From Sphaerosporella brunnea (lineage: Eukaryota; Ascomycota; Pezizomycetes; Pezizales; Pyronemataceae), in the NCBI GenBank assembly GCA_008704415.1, contig VXIS01000636.1, positions 1 through 10,491 of the forward strand: 10,491 nucleotides of DNA. Reading direction: 5' to 3'. A model generated the notes under the pieces. The model did no database searches. It saw only the letters and a program-made list of their open reading frames with translations, and had not been told where the DNA came from. Of the stretch, positions 1 through 8,676 are shown piece after piece. The translations under genes were made by a program, and so were the position numbers. Each line of letters starts with the position of its first letter. The first letter of the stretch is position 1.

Positions 1-35
1 AACGAAGAGGATGTTGATTAGGAGTGGGTTTGTAG

Positions 36-1060
36 GCCGGACGTTCCGCTGGTCATATCCAGTGTTAAGACGGCCATAAATATCGTGCTGGACGTGCTGT
101 TCCTTAGTACGTATAGGGTGACTAAGGGAACGGTCACGGTAAATACGCAGGCGGTCATACGTCTATGCTGTGACGCGGCGGGAGCGGTAACGGGGCTTCT
201 CTACTACCTCTACGTATCCGGACTTCTACCGCATCGAAAGCCACTCGACGTCTCGGACTCCCGCAAGCCGAATCTTAGGGGCTTGAAGCTTATGGCTCGG
301 CCGGGCGCGTATACCTTCGCCGAGAGTGCAATCAGGAATGCGCTGTATCTCTGGCTGGTAGCCGGAATTGTGTCTCTCGGCAATGACTTTGCCACTGTGG
401 GCTTCTTTTCCTACTGTTTGTGGTAGCTGAGGACTTACATCGTTCTAGGCATGGTCCATCTTTAACACAATACGCTGGGGCCTCGTCATGGTCCCCGTCT
501 ACAGCCTCGAAGCCACCTCCTCTACCTTCGTCGGCCACGCCTGGGGCCGCTTCAAAGCCCGCGCCCCTAGGCACGCCACATTCAACGATATCTTCCTCAT
601 CACGCGTCCTGCCATCCTCTCCGCCATCACCTCCCTCCTGGTCGAAGTACCGCTTTGTCTCATAATGACCTTCTCAACCGCATACCCATTCGCATTGTAC
701 CTCAGCCAGAATCCGGTGGTTGCAAAGATCACGGCATATATGTGGCGTACAATCGATTGGTGCTACATCTTTTATGCAGTGAGTACAATGGCGGCATCGG
801 TATTGCTTGCTACGAGGCCGAGATGGTATCTCCTCCAGAGCCTGTGCAGCAATTTGCTGTATGTCCTCCCGTGGGCCATCGTCGTGCAGACCAAGGGGTT
901 GAGGAGCGGTGATCCGTGGTTTTGGTATGCCCTCGTGTTTGGCGGGAGTATGGTGTTTAGTGCCGGTGCGGTGAGCGTGGTGTTGGTGTTTTGGACGAGG
1001 AGCTTGAGGAGGGGGAAGCCAGGATCCGGAGCGATGGAAGGCACTCCTGGGGCCCCCTAA
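36..1060 (+). CDS. MATE-family transporter, second copy, exons 2-3 only (5' part beyond the window)
   Basis: This is the left-arm copy of the gene at 2569-4345. Bases 1-35 are the end of intron 1 (acceptor ..TTTGTAG). Exon 2 is 36-396, intron 2 is 397-448 (GTGGGC..TTCTAG, 52 bp) and exon 3 is 449-1060 with a TAA stop. The predicted residues equal residues 231-554 of the complete copy with no substitution. Visible parts are several hydrophobic membrane helices, the segment [13 protein letters not shown] across and after the exon 2/3 junction, and [13 protein letters not shown]. Exon 1, including the N-terminal half of the transporter, would have to lie left of the window. Whether this is a real second gene, a truncated one or an assembly duplicate cannot be decided here. 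The reading frame itself is certain, because both introns splice in frame. The family call rests on residue patterns and topology. Confidence 0.7.
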
Positions 1061-1392
1061 ATAGCTGGAGAGCGGAAGGTTTTGATGGGCTTTCTTTGAA
1101 GGTTTTTTTACTTGGCTTGCGTTGATATGATTTTTTTTTGCAATGCGGATGCTGTTAGTGATTTTAGTTGAAAAGGCTTCTTACATAATGAGAGAATTAC
1201 TGTGGTGGCTTTGGCCTTGTCAAAAGAGGTGTTTGTAAGTTGTCGGCAGCATTCTATATACCATACCATTTACCAACCACCACCTAAGAAGTTCGGTAGC
1301 AATGGTGGTAAGGGAATGAGGGCCTCCAGAGTGATCGATAGGTATCATGATCACTCGCTCGCGTGTGCATATGAAGCCCTAACTACCGTAAA

Positions 1393-1545
1393 ACCCCTCC
1401 AGATTTGGTTAGCGGCACAGAATTGCCTTATAGGGAATTTAATGTCGCCAAAAAGAAGTCAGTAAAAAAACAAAAACCCTCCTTAGTAAGCTCAAAAGTT
1501 TCCCTATAAAGCAATTATTTGCTGCTAACCAAATCTGGGGGGGGT
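1393..1545 (+). mobile_element. MITE-like element with 39-bp terminal inverted repeats (left-arm copy)
   Basis: CCAGATTTGGTTAGC begins a terminal inverted repeat at 1399-1437. Its inverse ends the element at 1500-1538. The two repeats match at 35 of 39 positions. Outside them both ends continue into a C-run or G-run bounded by A and T (1393 and 1545). The interior is only about 62 bp, A-rich, and has no coding capacity. This is the architecture of a non-autonomous DNA transposon (MITE). No clear target-site duplication is visible; TA lies at 1389-1390 on the left, but no convincing partner abuts the right end. The superfamily is therefore open. An 87-residue open frame running through this region (1202-1465) is read through the repeat and is not a gene. 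Confidence 0.7.
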
Positions 1546-2080
1546 CTCTTATAAGTGAGTTTTTACAGTACTTAAATATGCCCTAATCGTTTCGGATTCA
1601 GGGCTAGGGTCTAATCAACTGCTCCTCTTCCGCCGGTCAGTAGCCTTGACCGATAAATCAAGGTCGGTGTGGGGAACCCTTCAGGATACATTTTCTCTCT
1701 TGGTAGAGGTGGTTATTACCTCGCCTGGTTGCGTGGAGCGAAGGCTGCTGCTCGGCAAGCAAGTCGCCGAAAACTTCTATAGCTAAATGCTACTCCACAC
1801 TGGCTATAGTTATAACTATAGCCAGTGTGGAGTAGCATTTAGCTATAGAAGTTTTTCGGCGACTTGCTTGCCGAGCAGCAGCCTTCGCTCCACGCAACCA
1901 GGCGAGGTAATAACCACCTCTACCAAGAGAGAAAATGTATCCTGAAGGGTTCCCCACACCGACCTTGATTTATCGGTCAAGGCTACTGACCGGCGGAAGA
2001 GGAGCAGTTGATTAGACCCTAGCCCTGAATCCGAAACGATTAGGGCATATTTAAGTACTGTAAAAACTCACTTATAAGAG
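1546..2080. other. Unassigned non-coding DNA on both sides of the palindrome axis
   Basis: Each arm has about 270 bp between the MITE-like element and the axis. I see no open frame worth calling and no tRNA. The stretch is of mixed composition, with segments such as GGTCGGTGTGGGGAACCC and GCCTGGTTGCGTGGAGCG (left-arm orientation). In style it could be part of an old LTR or another repeat, but I cannot show terminal TG..CA ends, a primer-binding site or a target duplication, so I leave it unnamed. The 1061-1392 stretch and its mirror 2234-2568 are the 3' flanks of the transporter copies and contain the T9/A12 length difference. Confidence 0.5.
1777..1848. repeat. Axis of the palindrome with four alternating CTATAGC / GCTATAG motifs
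   Basis: The central 22 bp (1802-1823) are perfectly self-complementary with no unpaired spacer. CTATAGC occurs at 1777-1783 and 1816-1822, and GCTATAG at 1803-1809 and 1842-1848. Each arm therefore already contains a small hairpin of its own (7-bp stems, 19-bp loop) next to the axis. Such a short inverted repeat could seed snap-back priming or a fold-back by template switching. That mechanism is inference; the motif positions are seen directly. Confidence 0.85.
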
Positions 2081-2233
2081 ACCCCCCCCAGATTTGGTTA
2101 GCAGCAAATAATTGCTTTATAGGGAAACTTTTGAGCTTACTAAGGAGGGTTTTTGTTTTTTTACTGACTTCTTTTTGGCGACATTAAATTCCCTATAAGG
2201 CAATTCTGTGCCGCTAACCAAATCTGGAGGGGT
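2081..2233 (-). mobile_element. MITE-like element, mirrored copy in the right arm
   Basis: This is the reverse complement of the element at 1393-1545. The terminal inverted repeats are at 2088-2126 and 2189-2227, and the bases are the same as in the left copy, including the eight-base C-run at 2082-2089. It is part of the palindrome rather than an independent insertion, because flanks and interior match the left copy exactly. A true transposition event would not place identical flanks on both copies. Confidence 0.7.
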
Positions 2234-2568
2234 TTTACGGTAGTTAGGGCTTCATATGCACACGCGAGCGAGTGATCATGATACCTATCGATCACTCTGG
2301 AGGCCCTCATTCCCTTACCACCATTGCTACCGAACTTCTTAGGTGGTGGTTGGTAAATGGTATGGTATATAGAATGCTGCCGACAACTTACAAACACCTC
2401 TTTTGACAAGGCCAAAGCCACCACAGTAATTCTCTCATTATGTAAGAAGCCTTTTCAACTAAAATCACTAACAGCATCCGCATTGCAAAAAAAAAAAATC
2501 ATATCAACGCAAGCCAAGTAAAAAAACCTTCAAAGAAAGCCCATCAAAACCTTCCGCTCTCCAGCTAT

Positions 2569-4345
2569 TTAGGGGGCCCCAGGAGTGCCTTCCATCGCTC
2601 CGGATCCTGGCTTCCCCCTCCTCAAGCTCCTCGTCCAAAACACCAACACCACGCTCACCGCACCGGCACTAAACACCATACTCCCGCCAAACACGAGGGC
2701 ATACCAAAACCACGGATCACCGCTCCTCAACCCCTTGGTCTGCACGACGATGGCCCACGGGAGGACATACAGCAAATTGCTGCACAGGCTCTGGAGGAGA
2801 TACCATCTCGGCCTCGTAGCAAGCAATACCGATGCCGCCATTGTACTCACTGCATAAAAGATGTAGCACCAATCGATTGTACGCCACATATATGCCGTGA
2901 TCTTTGCAACCACCGGATTCTGGCTGAGGTACAATGCGAATGGGTATGCGGTTGAGAAGGTCATTATGAGACAAAGCGGTACTTCGACCAGGAGGGAGGT
3001 GATGGCGGAGAGGATGGCAGGACGCGTGATGAGGAAGATATCGTTGAATGTGGCGTGCCTAGGGGCGCGGGCTTTGAAGCGGCCCCAGGCGTGGCCGACG
3101 AAGGTAGAGGAGGTGGCTTCGAGGCTGTAGACGGGGACCATGACGAGGCCCCAGCGTATTGTGTTAAAGATGGACCATGCCTAGAACGATGTAAGTCCTC
3201 AGCTACCACAAACAGTAGGAAAAGAAGCCCACAGTGGCAAAGTCATTGCCGAGAGACACAATTCCGGCTACCAGCCAGAGATACAGCGCATTCCTGATTG
3301 CACTCTCGGCGAAGGTATACGCGCCCGGCCGAGCCATAAGCTTCAAGCCCCTAAGATTCGGCTTGCGGGAGTCCGAGACGTCGAGTGGCTTTCGATGCGG
3401 TAGAAGTCCGGATACGTAGAGGTAGTAGAGAAGCCCCGTTACCGCTCCCGCCGCGTCACAGCATAGACGTATGACCGCCTGCGTATTTACCGTGACCGTT
3501 CCCTTAGTCACCCTATACGTACTAAGGAACAGCACGTCCAGCACGATATTTATGGCCGTCTTAACACTGGATATGACCAGCGGAACGTCCGGCCTACAAA
3601 CCCACTCCTAATCAACATCCTCTTCGTTCTCCACCACTTGTCAAGGAACTCACCTATCCAGGGCCCTGGTAGAAACACTAACACTGACATCCAGCGCCGA
3701 GAACAGCGCTGAAAACGCTCCAATGCGGACATACTGGATACTCCGGTCGCGTACCTCCACCGGTACAAAGCTCTGCGCAAAGCTATGTGCTGCTGCACAT
3801 ATTATTATACTCATGAACAGCCCCAAACACACCTGGAACAGTATCATGGCATTTGAAATCCCGATGCGCTCCGCGCGCGTTTTCCGCGATTTATCGCCGA
3901 TGACTTTGTATGCGGCGCGAGGAAGGCCTTCATTGATGACCTCGACGGCCACGCCGATATACTGCCTCCCATCAATAACCAAACGGTGAAGGAAGCTGGG
4001 GGGAGGGGGGAGGGGACCCACCACATATGTTTCTGCCGTCGAAACCATATCCTTATCGATCTTTGCAACCCACAGCTTACTGAGCGTGGCGTAAACCGCG
4101 GGCAGGGTGAAAGCGGCAACATTGAACAGCAACGCGCCCAGAAACCGTTCCCTAGCACGCTGCCACCACTTCCCAGCCTTCGCCTCTTCTTCCTCCTCTC
4201 GAAACACCCCCGGTATCACGTCGTGTTGCAACTCGTTTTCGTTCCCCATGTCTGTGTCGAGCCTCTCATACCCAGCTGTAGAAGGGGATCTTCCAGCCGT
4301 TTTGTACACCGCCCAGCGTGCGGGGTTCCACCACCATCTTCTCAT
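2569..4345 (-). CDS. MATE-like (MOP superfamily) membrane transporter, complete, three exons
   Basis: This is a predicted polytopic membrane exporter of the fungal MATE-like group; such proteins usually extrude small organic compounds by cation antiport. The substrate cannot be read from the sequence. Exon 1 is 4345-3654, intron 1 is 3653-3594 (60 bp, GTGAGT..TAG), exon 2 is 3593-3233, intron 2 is 3232-3181 (52 bp) and exon 3 is 3180-2569. Both introns splice in frame to give 554 residues. Residues 1-66 are a hydrophilic, Glu/Lys-rich cytosolic tail. About 11-12 hydrophobic helices follow (for example about 69-92, 162-190 and 207-222, then a run through exons 2-3). Family-like segments are [16 protein letters not shown] (about 137-151), STRALDRPDVPL across the exon 1/2 junction, [19 protein letters not shown] across the exon 2/3 junction, and [14 protein letters not shown] proline loop (PLPPPP, about 111-116) is encoded by a G/C homopolymer stretch. 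The ATG at 4345 is preceded by an in-frame TGA at 4354-4352; Met33 is an alternative start. Exons 2-3 lie inside the palindrome and exon 1 outside it. Intron 2 has a non-consensus donor (GTGGGC). Confidence 0.72.
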
Positions 4346-5325
4346 GCTGCTTCAGCAGCCGCAGAGCATATGCACGATAAGGTAAAAGCAAAAGTTTGGC
4401 GGAAGCGAGTGCGGGGTCAACAGCAGCAGCAGGCTGCATTCGAGTCGATGGTAGGTGGGGGATATTAGCTCCAGCTTGGGCTCGCCGGTCGAAGCTGATA
4501 CATATATCCCAATGTCGACGTTTGTGTTACCCCGCGGTACGGGATCGATGAACATCGGGCTTGTAAATGTATCTGCATTGCAGAAAATCTAGACTGGACT
4601 TCCAATGGTGGGTATAAATATCAACCACATTGCAAAGGAACATGCGCTTGCCAAAATCATATCTCGTGGTTGGCTGGCCCGAGCTAGGCCTTCGATGGTT
4701 CACCCACGTTTTTGTGTAACTCTGTGCATGAGGCATCACGCAGCAGGAACGCTTTGACCATTGTGGTTTCGGAATGCATTGCTCCACGTACTATAGGAAG
4801 AACCCATCAGGCCAAAGGCCCTGACAAACGCCACAGCTTGCAAACATCCAGAAATTCCGGAGGTCTCTCCAGTATGTTCTCTTGTTTGCATATTCTCGCC
4901 TTCCGCGATATGACAGGACTTGAGGTCCAACTTTATCATCTCAGCTACAATCAAGCGTCACCACACAGCACACTTCACATCACCCATCAATGTTTGTGTA
5001 TCCGCATCTTATATTGTCCTCCCTCTTCCCCCTCCACCCCAACCTCTTGGTATGATGACACCGTCAAGCAGCACCCACTCACACACCCCGCATCAACACA
5101 CACACCATGCAAGAAAAGCAGCACAAAAGCCCCACAGCAAAGAAGAAAGAATATGAACAGTACAAAGGGGAAAGGAGAAAAGAACAGAAAACGAAAAGCT
5201 CATCAAACGCCCATAAACACCGGCTTTATTTAGCATTCAACCCATGAAAGACAGTAACGAAACAGTAAAGGGAAGATCACACATCTAGGGATCGTAAACG
5301 AAAGAAGCGAAGAAAGAAAACAAGA

Positions 5326-5362
<37 letters not shown>

Positions 5363-5629
5363 TATCAATACAATCAGAGCCATGGGACATAAAACCATCA
5401 GTCCACACAGTTCCGCGTCCTTCCTGGCGGAAGGCAGTAGTAAGACACATACAGACGGCAGCGGTGGCGGGGCGGTTGCTCTTCCTTTCCTCGATCGATT
5501 AAGTCGTCCGCATTTGCTCTTGTATAAAAAATGGTGGCGTATACACAAAACAAGCTCCGTCCGGGTATAGGTAAATCTCGGTCGAGGTTTGTTGGTTCGT
5601 ATGTTCGTTCGGGAGGCGTAGTCTATCGT
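4346..5629. other. Intergenic region without a supportable gene
   Basis: This region lies between the 5' end of the transporter gene and the 3' end of the minus-strand gene at 5630-6211, so it should hold the transporter's promoter (4346 upward, read on the minus strand). Open frames here, the longest being 173 residues at 4712-5233, are rich in Ser, Thr, His, Pro and Lys, follow base-composition skews and show no domain. A plus-strand TATAAAT occurs at 4613-4619 but has no credible gene behind it. The stretch from about 5020 to 5210 shifts from C/T-rich to A-rich. An A32 run follows at 5329-5360. Confidence 0.6.
5329..5360. repeat. Poly(A) run of 32 bases
   Basis: There are thirty-two consecutive A on the plus strand, bounded by AGAGGT on the left and CTTATC on the right. 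It lies about 270 bp beyond the stop codon of the minus-strand gene at 5630-6211, where it reads as poly(T) in the gene's direction, so it is not that gene's poly(A) tail. It could be the tail of a retroposed copy on the plus strand or simple slippage; no upstream retroposed sequence is recognisable. Confidence 0.95.
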
Positions 5630-6211
5630 CTATTTCTTATTCACCGCCTTGCTGATTCCCAACCCGACCGCGACAGCCACGCCAATGATGAGCACCGCAA
5701 TGAGGACCTTTCCCCACATCCATAACCGCTTTTTGTTTGCTGCCTCTTTCTGCATCATTCGCCGCGCCGGCCACATGCCAGTCTCGTCCACTTGCATGGA
5801 GCAGCGCATGCTCCTTCTCCCATCGGTACTGTGTCGATTGAGGGCGCATGACTGTCGACTAGGCTTGATGGCGCATGATGGGGGTTCCGCAGGCATCAAG
5901 GTGCATGAGTCGGTGTCGTGGATCGTGATGATCACTTCCTTGTCCTTTCGAGTTGGGTCCATCGGTATCGAAGTCGTCGAGGCCGTGGCCGTCTTTGCGT
6001 TTGCTAGGTCTTCCGATTCGTTCGAAACTCTGGGCTCCGGGGTAATGGTAGTTGTAGTCGATGGAGTTTTGTACAGGAGCGGAGCAGGAGATGTGAGAGA
6101 GGGTGGTAGGACCTGTTGTTGTTCTTGTTGTTGCTGTTGCTGTTCTTGTGACTCGTCCACAACCAGCATAGATGCCCGGAAGGGATTGTTGGATTGCGGC
6201 GGCGTGTGCAT
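5630..6211 (-). CDS. Unrecognised 193-residue protein with polyQ segment and C-terminal membrane anchor
   Basis: This is an intronless frame from the ATG at 6211 to the TAG at 5632-5630. The product starts MHTPPQSNNPFRASMLVVDE. A Gln/Glu run follows at residues 22-33, then a Ser/Thr/Pro-rich, probably disordered part to about residue 85, then a short ordered-looking stretch with DKEVIITIHD. A basic, Trp-containing segment (RRMMQKEAANKKRLWMWGK, ending near residue 168) leads into one hydrophobic helix (about 169-187). Only six residues (KAVNKK) remain after it. This is the layout of a tail-anchored protein, with the long N-terminal part in the cytosol and the helix in the ER or another membrane. 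No catalytic motif or named domain is visible. The final frame fits a real gene better than the overlapping opposite-strand frame at 5649-6215, whose Cys and Ser runs are the antisense of the Gln codons. A further 5' exon cannot be excluded. Function unknown. Confidence 0.6.
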   Translation of the reverse strand: MHTPPQSNNPFRASMLVVDESQEQQQQQQEQQQVLPPSLTSPAPLLYKTPSTTTTITPEPRVSNESEDLANAKTATASTTSIPMDPTRKDKEVIITIHDTDSCTLMPAEPPSCAIKPSRQSCALNRHSTDGRRSMRCSMQVDETGMWPARRMMQKEAANKKRLWMWGKVLIAVLIIGVAVAVGLGISKAVNKK

Positions 6212-6288
6212 TTGAGGTAGCCGTTCTTGGGTCTTGGAGATCTTAAATGGTTGGAACAGGACGTCTGTTGCACTGATGCACTGATTTT

Positions 6289-6303
6289 GGGGGGGGGGGG
6301 GGG
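6289..6303. repeat. Poly(G) run of 15 bases upstream of the tail-anchored protein gene
   Basis: There are fifteen consecutive G on the plus strand (C15 in the gene's direction), 78-92 bases upstream of the ATG at 6211. It would lie in the leader or core promoter. G-runs of this length are prone to slippage, and their exact length in an assembly is uncertain. Confidence 0.9.
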
Positions 6304-6927
6304 TTGATTGCGGTAAGAAGACGGTGAGTGTTCGCGCGCGAGAGTAGGCGGTGGTTTAGGACAATGCAGCAGGAGGTGCGAGGGCTGAGGTTGACCACGA
6401 CTAGCTTTTCAATGAGTTGAGTAGACCCTAGGGAAAATTCAAATTCCGTCACCGGTTAGATACTTGCATGCATAGCGGCATAAAATTAAACTGAGTTCAC
6501 ACGTGCCAGCAGCAGAAGAGGCAAATATAGCAGGAAAAGACTGACCGAGAAGGAGTTTTGGTTCAGGTAACTCAATTGTAAGGTTGCGCGGACAAAGAAG
6601 CTTTGGCACGAAGTCCGTTTGACCGCCTGACAAGTTCAATGCTCGCGGTTGCAGCGGTGGGTGGGGTGTTGCAGCTGGAAAGGAGTCGAGGGCGGGAGGC
6701 TGGGGGGGGGGGATTGGGGGGTACCGCTGAAAGCAAATATCTGCCGGCGCAAAGGTTCGGCTACCCGTGGCACTGCAGAAACTGGTTCGGGGATAGCGTT
6801 TTTCGAGATTGAATCTCTTTCTTCCCTTTCGCTGAGTTTGGGTTGGTGCTGGGTGTTGACGCGGACAAAAGCTCACGTCTCAAGCGATGCATGTTTCGAA
6901 GAAAGCGGAAAAGGCGAGATGCAGCTG

Positions 6928-6928
6928 C

Positions 6929-6959
<31 letters not shown>

Positions 6960-6980
6960 TTTTCTTTTCTTTTTTTTTCC
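6928..6980. repeat. Pyrimidine tract, (CTTTTT)n-like
   Basis: About 53 bases of T with interspersed C at mostly six-base spacing on the plus strand, ending in TTTTTCC. It makes the Lys/Arg run of the opposite-strand frames and the Phe run of the plus-strand frame, which is why those frames are not called as genes. Confidence 0.9.
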
Positions 6981-8676
6981 TCACGATTATTGCATGTTGA
7001 GGATGGCACATAGAGTGATAGGTTTGAATTAGGAGGCCGTTGCGGTTGCGATAGAGTGAAAAGGGGAGGCAATACTTGACAGCAGGAGCTGGCTGGCTGC
7101 TCGCTCTGCCCTCGCTCCCAGGCGCGTTTAGACCCCCATGCAGCCAGGAACCCCGCCAGATCAAGCATCCAAGTGCGCACAAGCGCGGTTTTCGCGGCCA
7201 GGGTACAGGATGCAGCCACGAGCCCCAAACTTAAAGTTAACCAGGGTTGTCAATAACCCACCCATGCAAGGCACGAACTGGTTTTATCTGGATGTGGCTA
7301 GATAGCGACGCACCCCCCGAAAACACCTTCCTCCAGGTATTTAAAAAGACCTGCTATTACTCTAGCCCGTTGCTCCACCGGAGCCCCGGAAAATGCTGAT
7401 GGTCGGATCAACACGTCGGTTCTCGGACTCGAGGCCTCGATGGCTACATACTTCTTCCTGTAGTGAACGGGCAACAACAGGCGCTCGCAGGGCATGACAC
7501 TTCCATGGCTCGACTTCTATTCACGGCTTCAATCTTCATGCCATTGTTGTCTGCCCTGCACATCGACGAGACGCAGTAAATTAGTTAACTCACTACCGCG
7601 GCCCCTATAAAATGAACTTTAATGGAGTAGGCGCCACTTGACCCATTGCGGTTGTCCGGTGGAGGTTCCCGTCCTGCTCGCACCGCACAAGCAACAGCAC
7701 AACGGCTTTCGATTTATGCGAAGCAGCGATGTGATAGGCGCGCTTTCCACATCCCGTCTCCTCGCTTCGGGACGTGGGATACGCTAGGCACTCTTTTACG
7801 TGTGCAGTCTCGCGCACCCCGGCACGTTCAGGAACCACCGTTGCTACAGCGAAAGAACCCCCCTTGATGGAGTAAAATATCAAATATCAGGAGATATCTC
7901 TAAAGCAATCCCCTTGATTAACCAAGGAAAAGTCGGCGCAACTGATGCTGGAGATAGAGTACTAGAAATATGACACCGCCGGACGGGAACGGAACTGCTC
8001 GAGCGCAACCCCGTGAGATTTCGGACACCACACCGTCCGCCGCCTCCCTACCGCATCACAGTAGCGCCGTCTCGCATCGATATCGTGACTTCTAGACCAA
8101 ACCAAACGCCGCCAAAGTGCGGGGTACCCTTCAAGCCGCCGCCACCGAGATCGTCAACTTCTCTCATCGTTATGCAACCGCAGACAACCGTCGGCTCGCT
8201 GCTCATCTGCTTGCCGTCCTCGTGATGTACTCTCAACGCTGAACCCTCGCAGTCACGAATCGAAAATGCGGCTGAGTGCATAAAAGCAACAGAAGCAAGG
8301 GAACTTGGGAGAGTGGTATGCATGCACTTCACAAACAGTGAAGTATCCCGCTAGTAACTCTTGAATCTGAATCCCCTCTTACTACCAGAGAGGAGGCGGA
8401 GCGAGCGCGACAACGCTTTCGGACGAGTGAATGGCACCGCCACCGCATGGTTAGCAACTACGCCACATCTCATTATCGGCAACTCCGACCCGAGCTTGTG
8501 ATTGCGACGACACTGACGACGCGCAAGCACATAAGCAAGAGTAGGCAAACCAGCGGGGCATATCTCCTGTGTCGTGTTTCTCTCCGAGTAGTTCTCCGAG
8601 ACAGCGGCGTTTGCAGTAGTCTCCACCGTCGAACGACGCAGCGAGCCGTGCTGTGTGTTGTGTCGATTCCGCGTGG

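Larger units (their letters stand above)
1..3628. repeat. Long spacer-less inverted repeat (palindrome), about 1.81 kb per arm
   Basis: The left arm (1-1812) is the reverse complement of the right arm (1813-3628). The axis lies between 1812 and 1813. Paired coordinates sum to 3625 near the axis, to 3626 outside an A4 versus T5 run (about 1770 and 1854), and to 3629 outside a T9 versus A12 run (1131-1139 and about 2487-2498). These four bases of homopolymer length are the only differences I found. The translations of both arms are identical in every frame compared. The left arm is still matching at base 1, so its outer end is not visible and the palindrome may extend left. It contains two convergent copies of the 3' part of a transporter gene and two copies of a small MITE-like element. 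It is either a genuine recent inverted duplication or a fold-back artefact of sequencing or assembly; homopolymer-only differences favour the second. Confidence 0.97.

Noticed and set aside
1202..1465. 87-residue open frame (plus strand), mirrored at 2161-2424
   Set aside because: It reads into a terminal inverted repeat of the MITE-like element, shows no domain, and is present twice only because of the palindrome.
1..3628. Palindrome as a telomere, hairpin chromosome end or replication origin
   Set aside because: There are no telomere repeats near the axis, and unique sequence continues to the right. Nothing supports a terminal structure.
4712..5233. 173-residue plus-strand open frame with a TATA-like sequence about 100 bp upstream
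   Set aside because: Composition drifts from Ser/His/Pro-rich to Lys-rich in step with base skew, with no domain, membrane or splice pattern.
5649..6215. 188-residue plus-strand frame opposite the tail-anchored gene
   Set aside because: Its Cys/Ser run is the antisense of Gln codons. The minus-strand product has a coherent membrane anchor instead.
6439..7228. Overlapping frames around the pyrimidine tract (145, 127 and 155 residues)
   Set aside because: Their lengths depend on homopolymer tracts that code for Phe or Lys/Arg runs; nothing else in them resembles a protein.
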